Shown here one piece after another: positions 34,426 to 46,429 of a stretch of 64,000 bases of DNA. The stretch is taken from assembly GCA_038380435.1 (NCBI GenBank), contig JAWZYU010000028.1, forward strand, positions 43,087,095 to 43,151,094, read 5' to 3'. The translations under genes were made by a program, and so were the position numbers. The notes beneath the pieces are model-generated. The model saw only the letters and a program-made list of their open reading frames with translations. It was not told the DNA's origin and ran no database searches. Source of the stretch: Ryuthela nishihirai. Its lineage: Eukaryota; Arthropoda; Arachnida; Araneae; Heptathelidae. Position 1 is the first letter of the stretch, and each line of letters opens with the position of its first letter.

Positions 34426-35025
34426 TTACTCTCTCATTTTAGTCTTTAGGTGTATACGCCTATTTCTCCACAATCTCCATAGATTCTTAAAAGTCCCGGC
34501 AGCAATCCCTATTCGTCTGTTAATCTCATGCCGCTCATCACCAGTATCTGTTACGTAGCTCCCAAGGTAATTAAACTGTGACACCTGCTCAAGACTGCAA
34601 CCATTCAGATTAACTGAATCACAGCCTGCCTGACCAATTTTCATCACTTTAGTTTTCTCTCTGTTTATAACCAAACCTACTCTACTACCAGTCTCATCAA
34701 CAGCTCGAATGAAAGAGTTCATCTCATCAACATCATTTGCCAAAAGGGCTAAATCATCAGCATAATCTAAATCAGAAATTTTCGTATCTCCAGCCCATTG
34801 AAGGCCAAAAGCTTTCCCTTGAAGTGAATTTCGCATAACATAATCAACAACCAAACTAAAGAGAAAGGGAGACAAAATGCACCCTTGTCGAACACCAGAC
34901 GTAATGCTAAACCAATTGCTACAAGACTTACCAACTCTCACACATGACTCAGTGTTATTATAGAGAGCTTTCATTATGTAAACTAACTTGTCTGGTATAC
35001 CATATGATCCCACAATCAACCACAA
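34426..35025 (-). CDS. LINE reverse transcriptase, catalytic part
   Basis: 199-aa open frame that continues the preceding one after a frameshift. Seen: SGVRQGCILSPFLFSLVVDY and then DLDYADDLALLAND, the catalytic Tyr-Ala-Asp-Asp box, followed by GLVINREKTKVM and QFNYLGSYVTDTGD of the thumb. It ends at a premature stop after KTKMRE, and the protein resumes in another frame at 34399. The YADD box is intact. Confidence 0.87.
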   Translation of the reverse strand: MWLIVGSYGIPDKLVYIMKALYNNTESCVRVGKSCSNWFSITSGVRQGCILSPFLFSLVVDYVMRNSLQGKAFGLQWAGDTKISDLDYADDLALLANDVDEMNSFIRAVDETGSRVGLVINREKTKVMKIGQAGCDSVNLNGCSLEQVSQFNYLGSYVTDTGDERHEINRRIGIAAGTFKNLWRLWRNRRIHLKTKMRE

Positions 35026-36173
35026 ATTATGACGATCAACAGAGTCGAAAGCCTTTCTGAAATCAACAAGCTAGCAACCAAAGGTTTCTGAAACTCTAAA
35101 CATTTCTCAAGAATCTGCCTAAGTGAAAATATCTGATCAACACATCCACTACCACTTCTGAATCCACATTGCTCATCACGCAATTGCCTGTCAACCACAT
35201 TCTTAATTCTATCGAGCACAATCATGGAAAGAACTTTACCTGGAACAGAGAGTAGGCTGATACCTCTATAGTTATCACAAGAACTGTGATCACCTTTTTT
35301 GAAAATAGGGATAATAATAGCTCTGGTAAAATCCTTAGGAACCATGTCTTTATCATAAAAGTTATTCAAAATTTCAGTCATCCAAATGGTAACTGAAACA
35401 TTCCCAGCTCTAAACATTTCCGTAGTAATTTCATCCACCCCTGGGGATTTATGTAGTTTAAGTTTAGAAACAGCCAAAATAACTTCAGATTGTGTTATAG
35501 GGACAATATGAAAGCCACCAATGCATCTATCATCATTGCAAACAATGGGAGTAGAACTAACTACATTGTTTAGAACATCACTGAAATGCTCAGCCCATCT
35601 AGCCATGACAGAATCCTCACCTTCTATAACCTTACCTTGTTTATCCTTCAATCCCTGTATACCTGTTCGTTTTCTGCCACACAAAACATTAACTATCTGG
35701 TACAGCTCTCTGCTGTTGTGCTGTCTAACTGCTTCCTCAGCTTTGTCAGCCAGGCCATCAAGCCAAAGATTCTTATCAGTAGCTAACTGATCCTTTATAC
35801 GTTTATTAAGTTCTTTGTAATGCTTTCTATTAGGACTAGTAGGGTACTGATTAAGGACATTCCTGCCGTTCCTTCTTTCTGAAATAAGCTCAAGTGCCTT
35901 ATCACTTAAATAATTCTGCCTCCTCTGCTCCTTTTTCCCTAGAAGAGTACTGTTAGTTTCCAAAAAAGCCTGTTTAAAATGGCCCCATTCTTCCTCAACT
36001 TCAGTATTAAGCAAACTATGACTGTCATAATGACTAAGTAACCTATCATGGTAAGCTTTAGCTATAACTGGGTCTTTCAGAGCTTCAGTATGAAAGGTAA
36101 ATTTTTTAACCCTAGCACAACTTTTTAAGTTTAAGTTGCAAGACACTTTTAACAAGGTAATGGTCAGATCCAA
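35016..36173 (-). CDS. LINE reverse transcriptase, N-terminal part
   Basis: 385-aa open frame in the LINE. Seen: a Lys/Glu-rich linker, then reverse transcriptase boxes including SPGVDEITTEMF, IIPIFKKGDHSSCDNYRGIS and LRDEQCGFRSGSGCVDQIF. The frame is lost just before the first catalytic Asp region (expected Asp-Phe-x-Lys-Ala-Phe), where the open reading shifts to the next frame at 35025. This single-base break makes the present copy a pseudogene in practice. Confidence 0.85.
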   Translation of the reverse strand: MDLTITLLKVSCNLNLKSCARVKKFTFHTEALKDPVIAKAYHDRLLSHYDSHSLLNTEVEEEWGHFKQAFLETNSTLLGKKEQRRQNYLSDKALELISERRNGRNVLNQYPTSPNRKHYKELNKRIKDQLATDKNLWLDGLADKAEEAVRQHNSRELYQIVNVLCGRKRTGIQGLKDKQGKVIEGEDSVMARWAEHFSDVLNNVVSSTPIVCNDDRCIGGFHIVPITQSEVILAVSKLKLHKSPGVDEITTEMFRAGNVSVTIWMTEILNNFYDKDMVPKDFTRAIIIPIFKKGDHSSCDNYRGISLLSVPGKVLSMIVLDRIKNVVDRQLRDEQCGFRSGSGCVDQIFSLRQILEKCLEFQKPLVASLLISERLSTLLIVIICG

Positions 36174-37161
36174 TTTCAGCTCCCCTATATGCCCTGGTAT
36201 TTCTAACAGAACTAGCCCATTTGCTGTTAATTAATATATAATCAATTATATTCCTATGCAGCCCATCAGGTGAAACCCATGTGTATTTATGTATGTCGCG
36301 GTGTTTGTAATATGTGTTAGTTATTCTGAAACCATTGAGTTTACTTACCTGTAGGAAACGTTGCCCATTGCCATTGCAGCTACCAATACCAAAAGGGCCA
36401 ATTACTCCTCCCCAAAGGTCAGAGTCGGTACCAACTTTGGCATTGAAGTCACCAAGAACAAGGGTAATATCTCCTTTCTTGACAGAATTCAAAATATCCT
36501 GAAGTTGTCCGTAAAACCTATCCTTCTCATCCTCATCAGAATCCTCAGTGGGGGCATAACAGCAGATAACATTCAAGTCTTTAATGCTTGTCTGAAATTT
36601 TGCTGTAAGAAACCTTTCATTAATGCATTCATATCCTAGAAGAGCATCACTAGCATGTCTGCTGAGCAGCAGACCCACGCCTTGGTGATGCTTTCCATCC
36701 TCCCTCCCTGTAAAGAGAAATTTAATGTTATTTTTAAGTATCTCACCTTTACCTGTCCATCTGGTCTCTTGCAAGCCTAGAATATCTAGGTTATAGCGCT
36801 GGAATTCCTGCATGAGGACATCAAGAGAATAATCTCTATGTAATGTCCTCACATTCCACGTTCCTGCAGAGAGAAAATGATTAGTAGGATTTTTAAAGAA
36901 ATTAGGTTTATTGAGATTGGTAGGGCCAACAATATCAAACAGCCCCCTGATCGCAGGCATGGGGCAAAGACCTGTTCCTCCTCCGCTAAAGGCTGAAGTC
37001 ACCGATGCTGGTAGGAACTTCAGGCACCATCTTTTCAAGTGGACTTTTTCAAGAGCCATATGGCCTGCCTGAGACACATTACTCCAGTTTAGGCTTGACG
37101 ATGCCCAAGTAGCAAAGTAAGGTTCAGGTACCTGCGATGGCCTCTGATTAGGATTATCCAC
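36112..37161 (-). CDS. LINE apurinic-type endonuclease domain
   Basis: 349-aa open frame. Seen: GTWNVRTLHRDYS near residue 95, then LDILGLQETRW (catalytic Glu), YAPTED, LVLGDFNAKVGTD (Asp and Asn), YTWVSPDG, IDYILIN and a final GSDHYLV (catalytic Asp-His). Known: these are the conserved boxes of the exonuclease-endonuclease-phosphatase fold that nicks target DNA for target-primed reverse transcription. All catalytic boxes are present. It overlaps the next frame by 62 bases, so one indel separates endonuclease from reverse transcriptase, or the proteins are joined by a frameshift. Confidence 0.88.
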   Translation of the reverse strand: MDNPNQRPSQVPEPYFATWASSSLNWSNVSQAGHMALEKVHLKRWCLKFLPASVTSAFSGGGTGLCPMPAIRGLFDIVGPTNLNKPNFFKNPTNHFLSAGTWNVRTLHRDYSLDVLMQEFQRYNLDILGLQETRWTGKGEILKNNIKFLFTGREDGKHHQGVGLLLSRHASDALLGYECINERFLTAKFQTSIKDLNVICCYAPTEDSDEDEKDRFYGQLQDILNSVKKGDITLVLGDFNAKVGTDSDLWGGVIGPFGIGSCNGNGQRFLQVSKLNGFRITNTYYKHRDIHKYTWVSPDGLHRNIIDYILINSKWASSVRNTRAYRGAEIGSDHYLVKSVLQLKLKKLC

Positions 37162-38341
37162 CAGCTGATATAAGGTATCCCATGCCTCTGTTCACTTAGA
37201 GCTGGCAACCCAGAAGCAAACAGAAAACAGCATTGATGCTTCATATTGCATTCAACAGCAGCAGACTCTCCCTCAACAGAGGCCCACTAGTGCAGCAATT
37301 CCAGGATCCATAATCAAGCTCAAATCCATAAACAAGTCGTCTAGTAGGTATAGATGGTCAGGACCCTGTGAAGTTGACCACTCCTCAGCAGGGTTGAAAA
37401 AGAAGAAAAAACTGGCCATTGATGACCAGATCAGTAGGCCATACTGAACTGGCAGCCCTCCCCTTCCATTCCCTTCCAAAAGAGAATATCTCTTTTGAAA
37501 GGTACTAACGGCCTGCACCACGAGAAGGCGGGGTCGGACAATAGGTGCTAGACCTGGCCGGTTCTGTGCATCACAGTACATTATTAAGTAATAAATTATT
37601 CAAGCCAGTTTCTCTAATCATCCATAGTAATGTATTTCAGTTAATAGTAAATAGTACATATCTGTTGAAAAAAAAAGTATGTTTTGAGCCAGCAAAAGTT
37701 GTCTAATCCTTAAAGTGTCAGGTTTCCCCACAAGGCATGCAACGTGGCAAAGATAATTTTTAACCTTTTTTCCGCAGAAAATTACAACTTTGGAGCATTA
37801 TCTTGCACTGACTGACAGATATATATTTTACATACCAAATGAAAAAGCATTTCATTCTGAACAATAGAATAACAAATTCAAATTAAAATGAAGGCTACCT
37901 ATGCCTAATTAGAAAAAAAGGGTAACTCCCTTTTGAAACTTTTAAGAGTTAAGAATTCAGATATCATTAGAATTTGACCTATTGTATTTTGTTTTTCAAT
38001 ATTTAGGATAAAAGAGAAATTTTTTAGTGTGTTTTTCAATGTATATTCTCCCATCTTCTTGCTAACAGTTATACAGTAAAATGTGGATATAATGAATGCC
38101 AGAATAATGAAATATTCAGTATCATGAATTTTTTTTCCCAACCCAAGCCTATTTACTAATATCTTTATGTGAAATTGCTTAATTTTAACAAATACCATTG
38201 TAACAAAATAAAAATTTATCACAATGGGAAAAAAATAAGCAATATAACAAAATTTGTAAATAGATCCTTAAACAATAGGTAAAACATACATTTTTCCATC
38301 TTTATGTGCTTTGGTTTAAATGCAATGATTTAAATGCTGTG

Positions 38342-38718
38342 GGGCGGGGGTGGCTCAGTCGGTAGCGCGCCAGGCTCATAATCTGTAGTTCCCAGGTTCG
38401 AGTCCCAGCTGGGTCAGCGTTGAGATTTATCTCCGCAAAACTCCCTGCCCTCCCCATAGTCAGTGGGGGAAACCAATGGTCTTGGAAAGGGACGTCAGAT
38501 GGGACGTTAAGCTGTGGCCCCGTGTGTGGGAGAGCTATACTCTGTGCATGTTAAAGAACACGTGGGATGGCCTTGACGGGAGGCTACCATCTGTCTCCCA
38601 ACAGCTGTTCCAGTGGGTCCCCTCCCCCAACCTTCTCTGAGCCTTCGGGGTCCTTGTGACCTGGCCATTTAGCCCATGGTGTGCCAAAAAGTGCCGCTCA
38701 GAGGTAAAACAACCCAAC
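38342..38718 (+). mobile_element. SINE family 1 copy, young
   Basis: Head GGCGGGGGTGGCTCAGTCGG is followed by a CTCATAA anticodon-like loop. Duplications are TTAAATGCTGTG and TTAAACGCTGTG. The body is close to the 14674 copy. Confidence 0.92.
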
Positions 38719-39520
38719 TTAAACGCTGTGAAAAATAACCAATCACAGTGATCACCTATGAATCGTGCTATTGTGTATCACCCGGCAAGTATGTTTGGTA
38801 ATCTCACTGTCACATAGATTCTCTTTATACTGCCTAGCATAATGCTTTAAAGCCATGTTGTCACATTATCCTAGCATAAAAAGGGATGATAAAAAAGCAT
38901 CAATGAAAATTTCTTTCAAAGCAGTTCCAGTTCACATGTTTTATCTGTTAAATTTAAATTATTGTTATATTTGTTAAATATTATTATTGTTTTAGTTAAG
39001 TTCATTAATTAGTTTAGTTTTTTTATTAGCAGCCATTATAATGACATGGAAAGATATTCTGAACAGTGTATTTCAGAGCTGAGACACTATTTATGAATTC
39101 AGTGAGAGATACTTTTTGATTAATGACTTTTTTTCATAGTAAACTCTTCAAGAAGTAAACTCTATAATTAATGGTACATTTCTTTCATAAATATTTTGTA
39201 GTACATATGGACCATGGTCTGGACCATTATTGATAATAAACTGCCCAGTTCTATTACAGAGGGTAAAATAATTATCTCCCCTCCCACTAAGTTCCAATTA
39301 TCTTGCATGAAAACTTGGATCATTGACATAAATGAGCTTATCCTCTGTAACATGGAAATTCAGCCATTTCCATCACCATGGAAACTACTACTCTGAGACT
39401 ATCTGCTCCCTCTTGAAACCACCTCTGACACATATGTAAATTGACACAGCGCCAGCCTTATATAAGTTGATATCACCTTTTCTTCACTTTCCTACTGAAA
39501 ATGTGGTCAAACTAATAGAC

Positions 39521-39714
39521 CAGGCGTCGGCAACCTATGACCCGCGGGTCACTAAGTGACCAATTTAATAATTTCAAGTGACCCACTTGAGTTCTGCAAA
39601 TAACGTATAATTTATTTTTATGTATTATACTTTATTTGCGGAACTCAAGTGGGTCACTTGAAATTATTAAATTGGTCACTTAGTGACCCGCGGGTCATAG
39701 GTTGCCGACGCCTG
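39521..39714. mobile_element. Palindromic hAT MITE with perfect 8-bp target duplication
   Basis: The 194-bp element is an almost perfect palindrome. It starts CAGGCGTCGGCAACCTATG, ends with the complement, and is flanked by TAATAGAC on both sides (39513-39520, 39715-39722). CAGGNGTCGGCAACC ends are typical of hAT elements. There is no coding capacity. The near-perfect arms suggest recent movement. Confidence 0.93.
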
Positions 39715-40790
39715 TAATAGACCACGAAACATGTCTAGGACAAAGCAGAACAGATACATCTAGCAGCAAAATGATAATACATAAAATCTTTTTAACTAAA
39801 TATCTTAAACTATTACAATAAGCATTAATTTTAGTAAAAAGAAAATATATTGTAATGCATTGCTGGGTGTCTGCATAAGCTCCAATAATCAGCCACTAAT
39901 CTAGTCTTGTAAAAATTGATAGTGTGTGAGGAATTGGATAAAATCAGGTAATCAAACCTTGATAAGTAAGATAATTTGGTCAGGTAAAGTAGACCACCAA
40001 CTTAGAATAGTTCTGTGCACTAGAAATTAAACACTGAAAAGAAGAAATTGAAATGCAAAATCATCGAATATGTAACAACTCTCCTTGCATGGTGTTTACC
40101 TTTACCTACAAATTCCAAATTTTGTTATCTTTCATAAAGAATTTCATTCTACAGAGGTATAGAAATGTTTATTCTATGTCAAGGAGATATCCCTCTACCT
40201 GAAATATAGGCAGATACATCTTACATGCCATTTTGGCATCCATCTTGTAAATTTTTGTTGTTATATATCCTGATATGCCATTGTTACCATTACTGCTGAA
40301 TTATACTACTTCTGCTATGTTTCATTTATATATATATCATAAACTGTTTCATAGAGTTCTGTTAAATTTATGATACATATACTGTGATTTTATTATATTG
40401 TAATATTGAAATGAAATGAAAAGGCTATGATAGTTAGGTACTACAAAAATAATCATTATGAAAGAAATTTATCACGTTAATAGTTTTATTAAATTTTTCA
40501 TTTCAGTTTATCAAAATTTCAATATAATGAATATATTTTGGTCACCTACTTAATTTTGTTATACTGACATTTTGCTGTATTTAGCCTTTTGACTCTTCTT
40601 TATCAATCATGACAGTTTTTAACGAGTTGTTTAAAGCCATTAAAGTGGACAGGATTGATATTACATGGAATTGTATCTCACAGACTGTCCCATCTAGAAA
40701 ACAGTTCTTTCAAGTTTTTCGTCTGTATAAGAAACAATGTTTTGTTTTATTCTTTGTTTTAATTTTCATAACTGTTACTTTACAGTTATG

Positions 40791-41189
40791 TGGAGTGAGA
40801 GTGACTCAGTCGGTACATGCCAGGCTCATAATCTGCAGTTCCCAGGTTCGAGTCCCTCCGTGGCCAGCATTGAGATTTATCACCACAAAACTCTCTGCCC
40901 CTCCCCTTGGTCATTGGGGGACACCCATAGGCTTGGAAATGATGCTGTCTGTTGGACGGGATGTTAAGCCATGGCCCTGTGTGTGGGAGAGGCATACCCT
41001 GTGCACATTAAAGAACATTTTTTTTTTCACTCGATGGTCTTGACAGGAGGTTGCCAACTGTTTCCCAACAGCTGTCTGGTGGGTCCCCCCCCCCCTCAAC
41101 CTTCTCTGAGACTTCAGGGTCCTTGTGACCTGGCCATTTAGCTCATTGTGTGCAAAAAAAGTGCTGCTTAGAGGTAAAACAATCTAATA
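40791..41189 (+). mobile_element. SINE family 1 copy
   Basis: Flanked by exact TTACAGTTATG (40780-40790 and 41190-41200). The head has a CTCATAA loop. A C-run and a T-run are expanded inside. Confidence 0.92.
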
Positions 41190-41200
41190 TTACAGTTATG

Positions 41201-42247
41201 AATTTTTGAACATAAAGAAAGCAGTTCTTTTGGCATTTAAAGGTTCTCATTAAGCTAAAAGAGTAGTTCTAAATAAAGAAAAAAATAAAAAGTCGGAGAT
41301 TACTTTCAATATTTGAATATCAATTCTTTGCTCAGTAATTTCCTTGACATTGCATGTTTACTATTTTTTTCCCTGATATTAGATAAATTGCCTTCATGAT
41401 TCTTTCCTCTGGAAAGGAAATGACATTTTTTCCCCACACTTACCTAATTGTTGATACTTTCCCCCCTGTTCTTACTTCCCCTTGTGACTTGCAACTGCTT
41501 AACAGTTTTAAACTCTTTATCTGTTGAATATCTTTTTTCCACTACATGATTCAGGACGCATCCAACAAGATATGCACTGCTTAATTTATTGTTGAAAGAT
41601 TATTCTCTTTTTTAACATATTTGGACCCCTGTAATTTCCAAAATATGTCATCTAAAATTCTTAGATTAATTCTTAAGGTAATTCTTAAATTCAGTCACAT
41701 TGAATTAAAGATTCAAGTCCCTAGCTGTAATAAAACCAATTTTGAACCTTAGATCAGTTTTTTTTTATCAATTTTTATAAAATTCATCAGTCGAAATCGC
41801 TTATTTTTCCTTATATTTTCAGAATTTTTAACAGGATTGGAAAAAAAGACTATACCAACTGTATTTGGATCTCTCCAACCCACAGCTGCATTAAGCTTAT
41901 GTATATACACTTAAATATGCCGGATCCTGATTGTCACGTGTACTGTTTCAAGCCTGAGCCAACCAGGCTTGAATTCAGTTCTGATCCTATATTAAAGCCT
42001 AAAATTATTATTGTGTAGTTGTGCTCAAAATTGTTTTATTATGGCAAAACAAAAGTAATGTAAAATATGTGCAGTTCTGCATTGACCTTTCAATTTATAC
42101 AGTTTGTTAACATGCTTTTTATGGGTAATCTTAGCATCAATAATTAAACCACTGAATAGGAGTGGGTTAAATTGTTGTTTGCCTAGGACAGCACAAGTAA
42201 TTAAAGAGCCTCCAGACAGACATTCCTAATGTTACTTTGAAATGTAT
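41201..42247. other. Interval between a SINE and the old Gypsy
   Basis: No gene or element recognised. It contains ordinary AT-rich DNA, T-runs and several C-runs. Confidence 0.5.
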
Positions 42248-42704
42248 TGTTGCAAATTAAAATGGATGAGCACTGAGCATCAGTTAAAGTAAAAATATGT
42301 CAATGAAAATTACAATACAATGCAATTTATTACAAAAGCATGGATGAAATTATTTATAAACAAACTAAGTCAACTGGCATGAACCTCTGTAATAATAAAA
42401 GATAAACTTTCAGAAGAATCATTATCTCAATTCTACCAATACGATCCATACCAATAAACTAATCAACCTTTTGCACACTCACCGTATAAAATGTGTTTTC
42501 GCTTTTTACCCCCATCGTGCACATACTGAAACTAATGCCTACTTTCGGATATCCACAACTCCAACAATAATTCTATCCTTTCTGTTTTTTAGATCGGTTC
42601 TGTATTCCAATTCATTGGTTACATAATTCTCACACAGAAACATACGTGAGCATTCATGACACATTTATCATAAATTCACAGTAGCACGTTTATCTGTCGT
42701 AACA
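42248..42704 (-). repeat. 3' LTR of the old Gypsy
   Basis: On the + strand it begins TGTTGCAAATTAAAATGG and ends TGTCGTAACA. It is about 457 bp and roughly 90 percent similar by eye to the copy at 47703. The element's polypurine tract lies just to its right, at 42705-42720. Confidence 0.9.
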
Positions 42705-42719
42705 CTGCCCCCTCAGGTT

Positions 42720-43720
42720 TTGTTCATCCCGAACAATTCTGGATTCCAAAGCTTCTTCAGTTCTTTGATGAAACAGGGGGACACGATCCACATGAACCTC
42801 TTGCACTCTGTAGTTGGACGTCGACGAATGCGATACACCATGTCATTAATCCTGTTAACTACTGTATATGAACCTTCCCAAGGTTTCTGAAGTTTTGGAG
42901 AAAGTCTCTTCTTGCTATGTGAATTGTACAGCCAGACAAGACCTCCATGATTGAAAACAGTTCCATTTGTTTTACTGTCGTGTCTCGTTTTGGTTCTCTT
43001 GCTTGCTAAGTTGATGTTATGTCAGACGGAGTGATTGATTTCTTCTAGTTGTTGTTGTAATTCTTGTACGTATTGTGGAGTGGATATAGGCATTGCTTTG
43101 GGCCAACCATATAAAAGGTCACAGGTAAGATGTAACTTTCTTCCAAAGAGCATCATGGAAGGTGTCTGTCTAGTTATCTCGTGCACTGCTGTTCTGTATG
43201 CCAACAAAAGGAGTGGTATATGACGATCCCAGTCATGTTGATGGTCATCGACAAACAATGCTAGATGTTGTGCAATTGTCCTATTAAATCTCTCAACCAT
43301 ACCATCTGACTGAGAGTGTAGGAGAGTTGTTCTGGTTTTCTGAATGCCTAATAGTTGACATATGCCTTTAAACACATTAGATTCAAAATTCCATCGTTGG
43401 TCAGAGTGGAGTTGCAAAGGTACTCCATACCTACTAATCAAGTTATTTACTGTCATCTCTGCAACTGTTGTTGCTTTCTGATCATGGATGTGATAGACCT
43501 CAGGCTACTTTGTGAAATAATCCATTACCACTAATAAATAGTGATTTCCATCATCAGTCCTAGGAAACGGACCCATTACATCAATAGCTATTCTCTCAAA
43601 AGAGACACCAATGTTATATGTCTGCAGCCTACCCTGACTCCTAGTCTTAGGGCCTTTCTTTGCTGCACAGGCTTCACATTGCCTACATCATCTTTCAACA
43701 TCTACCCTACTTTTCAGCCA
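42720..43720 (-). pseudogene. Gypsy integrase, partly open
   Basis: Seen on the minus strand: a CRQCEACAAKKGP part of the HHCC zinc site near 43690-43650. The catalytic core follows, with its longest open piece at 43456-43022 containing LQLHSDQ and MVERFNRT, the second Asp and the Glu of the DDE triad. The C-terminus near 42840-42760 reads MVYRIRRRP and is almost identical in bases to the end of the young element's ORF. A stop at 43508 and further breaks inactivate it. Confidence 0.85.
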
Positions 43721-43894
43721 ATGAAATCATTCCCTGGCTTTAGCTAATGTCTTATTAACACTGAAGTGTGTCATCCAGTGACACTATCATGCACATTTTT
43801 CATCACTAGTTCCACTCGGGAGTGAGGAAGGATTAATTGCCAATGGATCAGCCGTCCAGTGGGATTCTCCCATCTTCTGTATAATACACTGTCT

Positions 43895-43978
43895 TTTCCT
43901 TCTAAGGAGTCCTTCTAAGGAGTAGGACTCCTTAGAAGTTTCACTTCTAAGGAGTCCTACTCCTTAGAAGTGAAACTG
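43895..43978. repeat. Short inverted duplications inside Gypsy pol
   Basis: CTTCTAAGGAGT and its complement alternate four times or more around AGTTTCACTTCTAAGG, forming two nested hairpins. The run interrupts the reading frame of the element. Confidence 0.8.
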
Positions 43979-44299
43979 TACTGGGCACACTAGGAAGAAG
44001 AAGGTTTCCTACTGTACCCAGTAACTTTTGGTAGTTGAACTATACCTCGAGATTTGCTCCCAGTTAGGTCTCATACCAGATTTTTCAATCAAATCTATTA
44101 TTGACCTTATATATTCATCGTCTAGTTGGGCCTTTCTAATTTCTATTAGACTTCAGATGTTAGGAGTATCACTGTTCGTTTGTGTTGATGTTATTTGTCT
44201 TATAGGCTCTTTAGTACCAAACCTCAATTCTGCATTATAGCAATGCTTACAGTTGTCAATATATGGAAGTCTGGAAAAGGCATCTGCATTCTTATGCAT

Positions 44300-46429
44300 T
44301 TTGCCACTTTGATGCTCGATGGAGAAATTGTACTCTTGTAACTGCTGTATTCACCTAGCGATTTGTCCATCGGGATTTTTAAAGTTTAGTAACCACCTGA
44401 GTGCAGCATGATCAGTGCATATAAAAAATTTCTGGCCATGGAGATAATAATGAAAATGTTCTATTGCTTTTACTATTGCTAACAGTTCTTTTCATGTGAC
44501 ACAATAATTTCATTCTGGTTTGGATATAGTTTTGCTAAAGTATGCAGTAACCTTTTCTTGTCTGTCTTGTTGTTGTGAAAGTACAGCACCAACTCCTATG
44601 TTACTTGCATCAATATCTATTATGAACTGTTTTCCAGTTTGTGGATATGCTAACACTGAGGCTGTGAAAAGAGCCTGTTTCAACTGTTGGAAGGCTACTT
44701 CTCATTTGGTGGTCCATATGAACTGCTGACCCTCCTCTGTCAGACGATCTGGTTTACTTGGATGACATCATCATTCTTGGAAAAATAATGGAGTGCCTTA
44801 CCGTATGATGTAATGGCCTTGTGCTGTTGGAGAAACCCTTTACAAATTTTCTATAGGTGCAAAGTCCAATAAAACTTCGAAGTTGATGAACATTTTGGGG
44901 AGGCCAGTCTCTTATAGCTTCTATCTTACTAGGATCAGTCTTAATCTCTGATGTAGTGATGACATGACCAGGGTAATGAACTTCTTGCTGGAACAGTTTA
45001 TACTTAGTCGGTCCCAGTTTTAGCTTGGCTGTCCTAAGTTTTTCACACTTGACAAAGATTTCTCAAATGTTTTTCAAAAGTCTTTCGAAGAACGATGATG
45101 TCGTCCGAAGTAAACCAGGCAGACCTTCCAAGACAAACTTTTGAGCACCGATTCTATTAGTCGTTCAAATGTTGCAGGTGTGTTGCAAAGTCCAAATGGC
45201 ATCACTTTAAACTGCCAAAGTCAATTTCCTGTAGTGAAAGTTGTTTTCTCGCGGTCTTTAGGATGTATTCCAACTTGCCAATAGTCACTCTTCAAGTCTA
45301 ATGTCGAGAGCCATTTTGACCCAGATAGAGTGTCCAGTGTTATCATCAATCCTGGGTAAGGGAAAGCAGTCTTTCTTTGTTATATCATTCAATCTGTGGT
45401 AATCCACACAAAATCGGGTAGATCCATCCTTTTTCTTGACAAGAACCACTGGTGATGTCCAGGGACTCTGTGATGGTTCAATAATGTCTTGAGCTTCCAC
45501 GTCCCTTATGAGTTGTTCTGTCTCCTACTGTTTTGCCAATGGAAGCCTTCTTGCTGGTAGATGACTGGAGGAGAATCACCAGTGTTAATCTTATGTTCTG
45601 TCAGGTTAGTACGGCCATAATCATTTGATGTAGCAGAAAAAATGTCAGAAAACTCAATAGGTTCTCGGCCTTAGCAGCTTGGTCTTCAGTTAATATTATT
45701 GTTTCTCTCTATAAGTCAGTAAGATGAGATGGGATGTCTGTATGGTGTTGGTTTGAGTCAGTAACTTCTATTTTTCTTATACTTGTTACCCAGGTAACAG
45801 GTTCCCATATTGCTAATTCTTCACCCTTTTCGAATATTCTATTGGATTTGTTACAATTCATCACTCTGATAGGAATCTGTTCTTTATCATTCTGACTAAA
45901 GTCCTTGCAACCAGGATACCATGAGCCAAAGCTCCTTTACCAGAGGCATCAGTGACTGTCAATCGGAAGGCCCCAGAAGTCTGCCCGATGTCCAAATACT
46001 ATAATTTCACTTTGTGCTGGGATTTCTGTTTCTTCCATCACTAATATTGTGGTCACACTTGATAAAAGGATGAGATGTTCAGCTAAGCAGAGGGATCTCT
46101 TCTGTCTTGTAGATGAGTAGGCTGTCACTGGGTCTAATGCTGAATCCATGCTTCTTTAGGAATCTAGGCCTAATATGCATTTATCGTAGATGTCAGCGAT
46201 GTAAATAGGATGATGTACCAGACAGCTGCCAACTCTGATGTTGAGTTCTATCTTTCCATGAACTTTAGCACGATCTCCAGTGGCTGTAGGGTTATATTAG
46301 ACTGTGTAGCATTCTAGTTTGGGTGAGGTTTTATATTCTTTATCATGTCTGTTCTGAGTTAAGTTACATTTGCACCAGTGACTACTATCATATGGCAAGG
46401 CACTCCATTCATGGTTCCATCAGCCATTA
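44300..46429 (-). pseudogene. Gypsy protease, reverse transcriptase and RNase H, broken
   Basis: Seen on the minus strand: a protease-like VTGANVT near 46375. The start of reverse transcriptase at 45500-45285 ([20 protein letters not shown]) is the best preserved piece. The active-site YFDD segment near 45110 carries a one-base insertion. RNase H-like sequence lies around 44730-44380 (EEGQQFIWT, then ICTDHAALRWLL). Known: this order and these motifs are those of Ty3/Gypsy pol. Multiple stops and frameshifts are present. Confidence 0.82.

Larger units (their letters stand above)
33967..37585 (-). mobile_element. RTE-like non-LTR retrotransposon, nearly full length
   Basis: Minus-strand element with endonuclease, reverse transcriptase and a C-terminal GHVARM region. 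It ends at a simple-repeat tail seen on the + strand as TCATCATCATCATCC (33967-33982). About 400 bases of 5' leader lie at 37162-37585. The coding region is interrupted by frameshifts near 35070 and 34420. A second, older, truncated copy begins at 63011. The clade is called from overall similarity to RTE or craniofacial-development-protein-2-like LINE proteins; another clade is possible. Confidence 0.88.

Noticed and set aside
34756..34785. Possible separate gene on the + strand opposite the LINE
   Set aside because: All + strand frames here are complements of the LINE reverse transcriptase and show no motif of their own.
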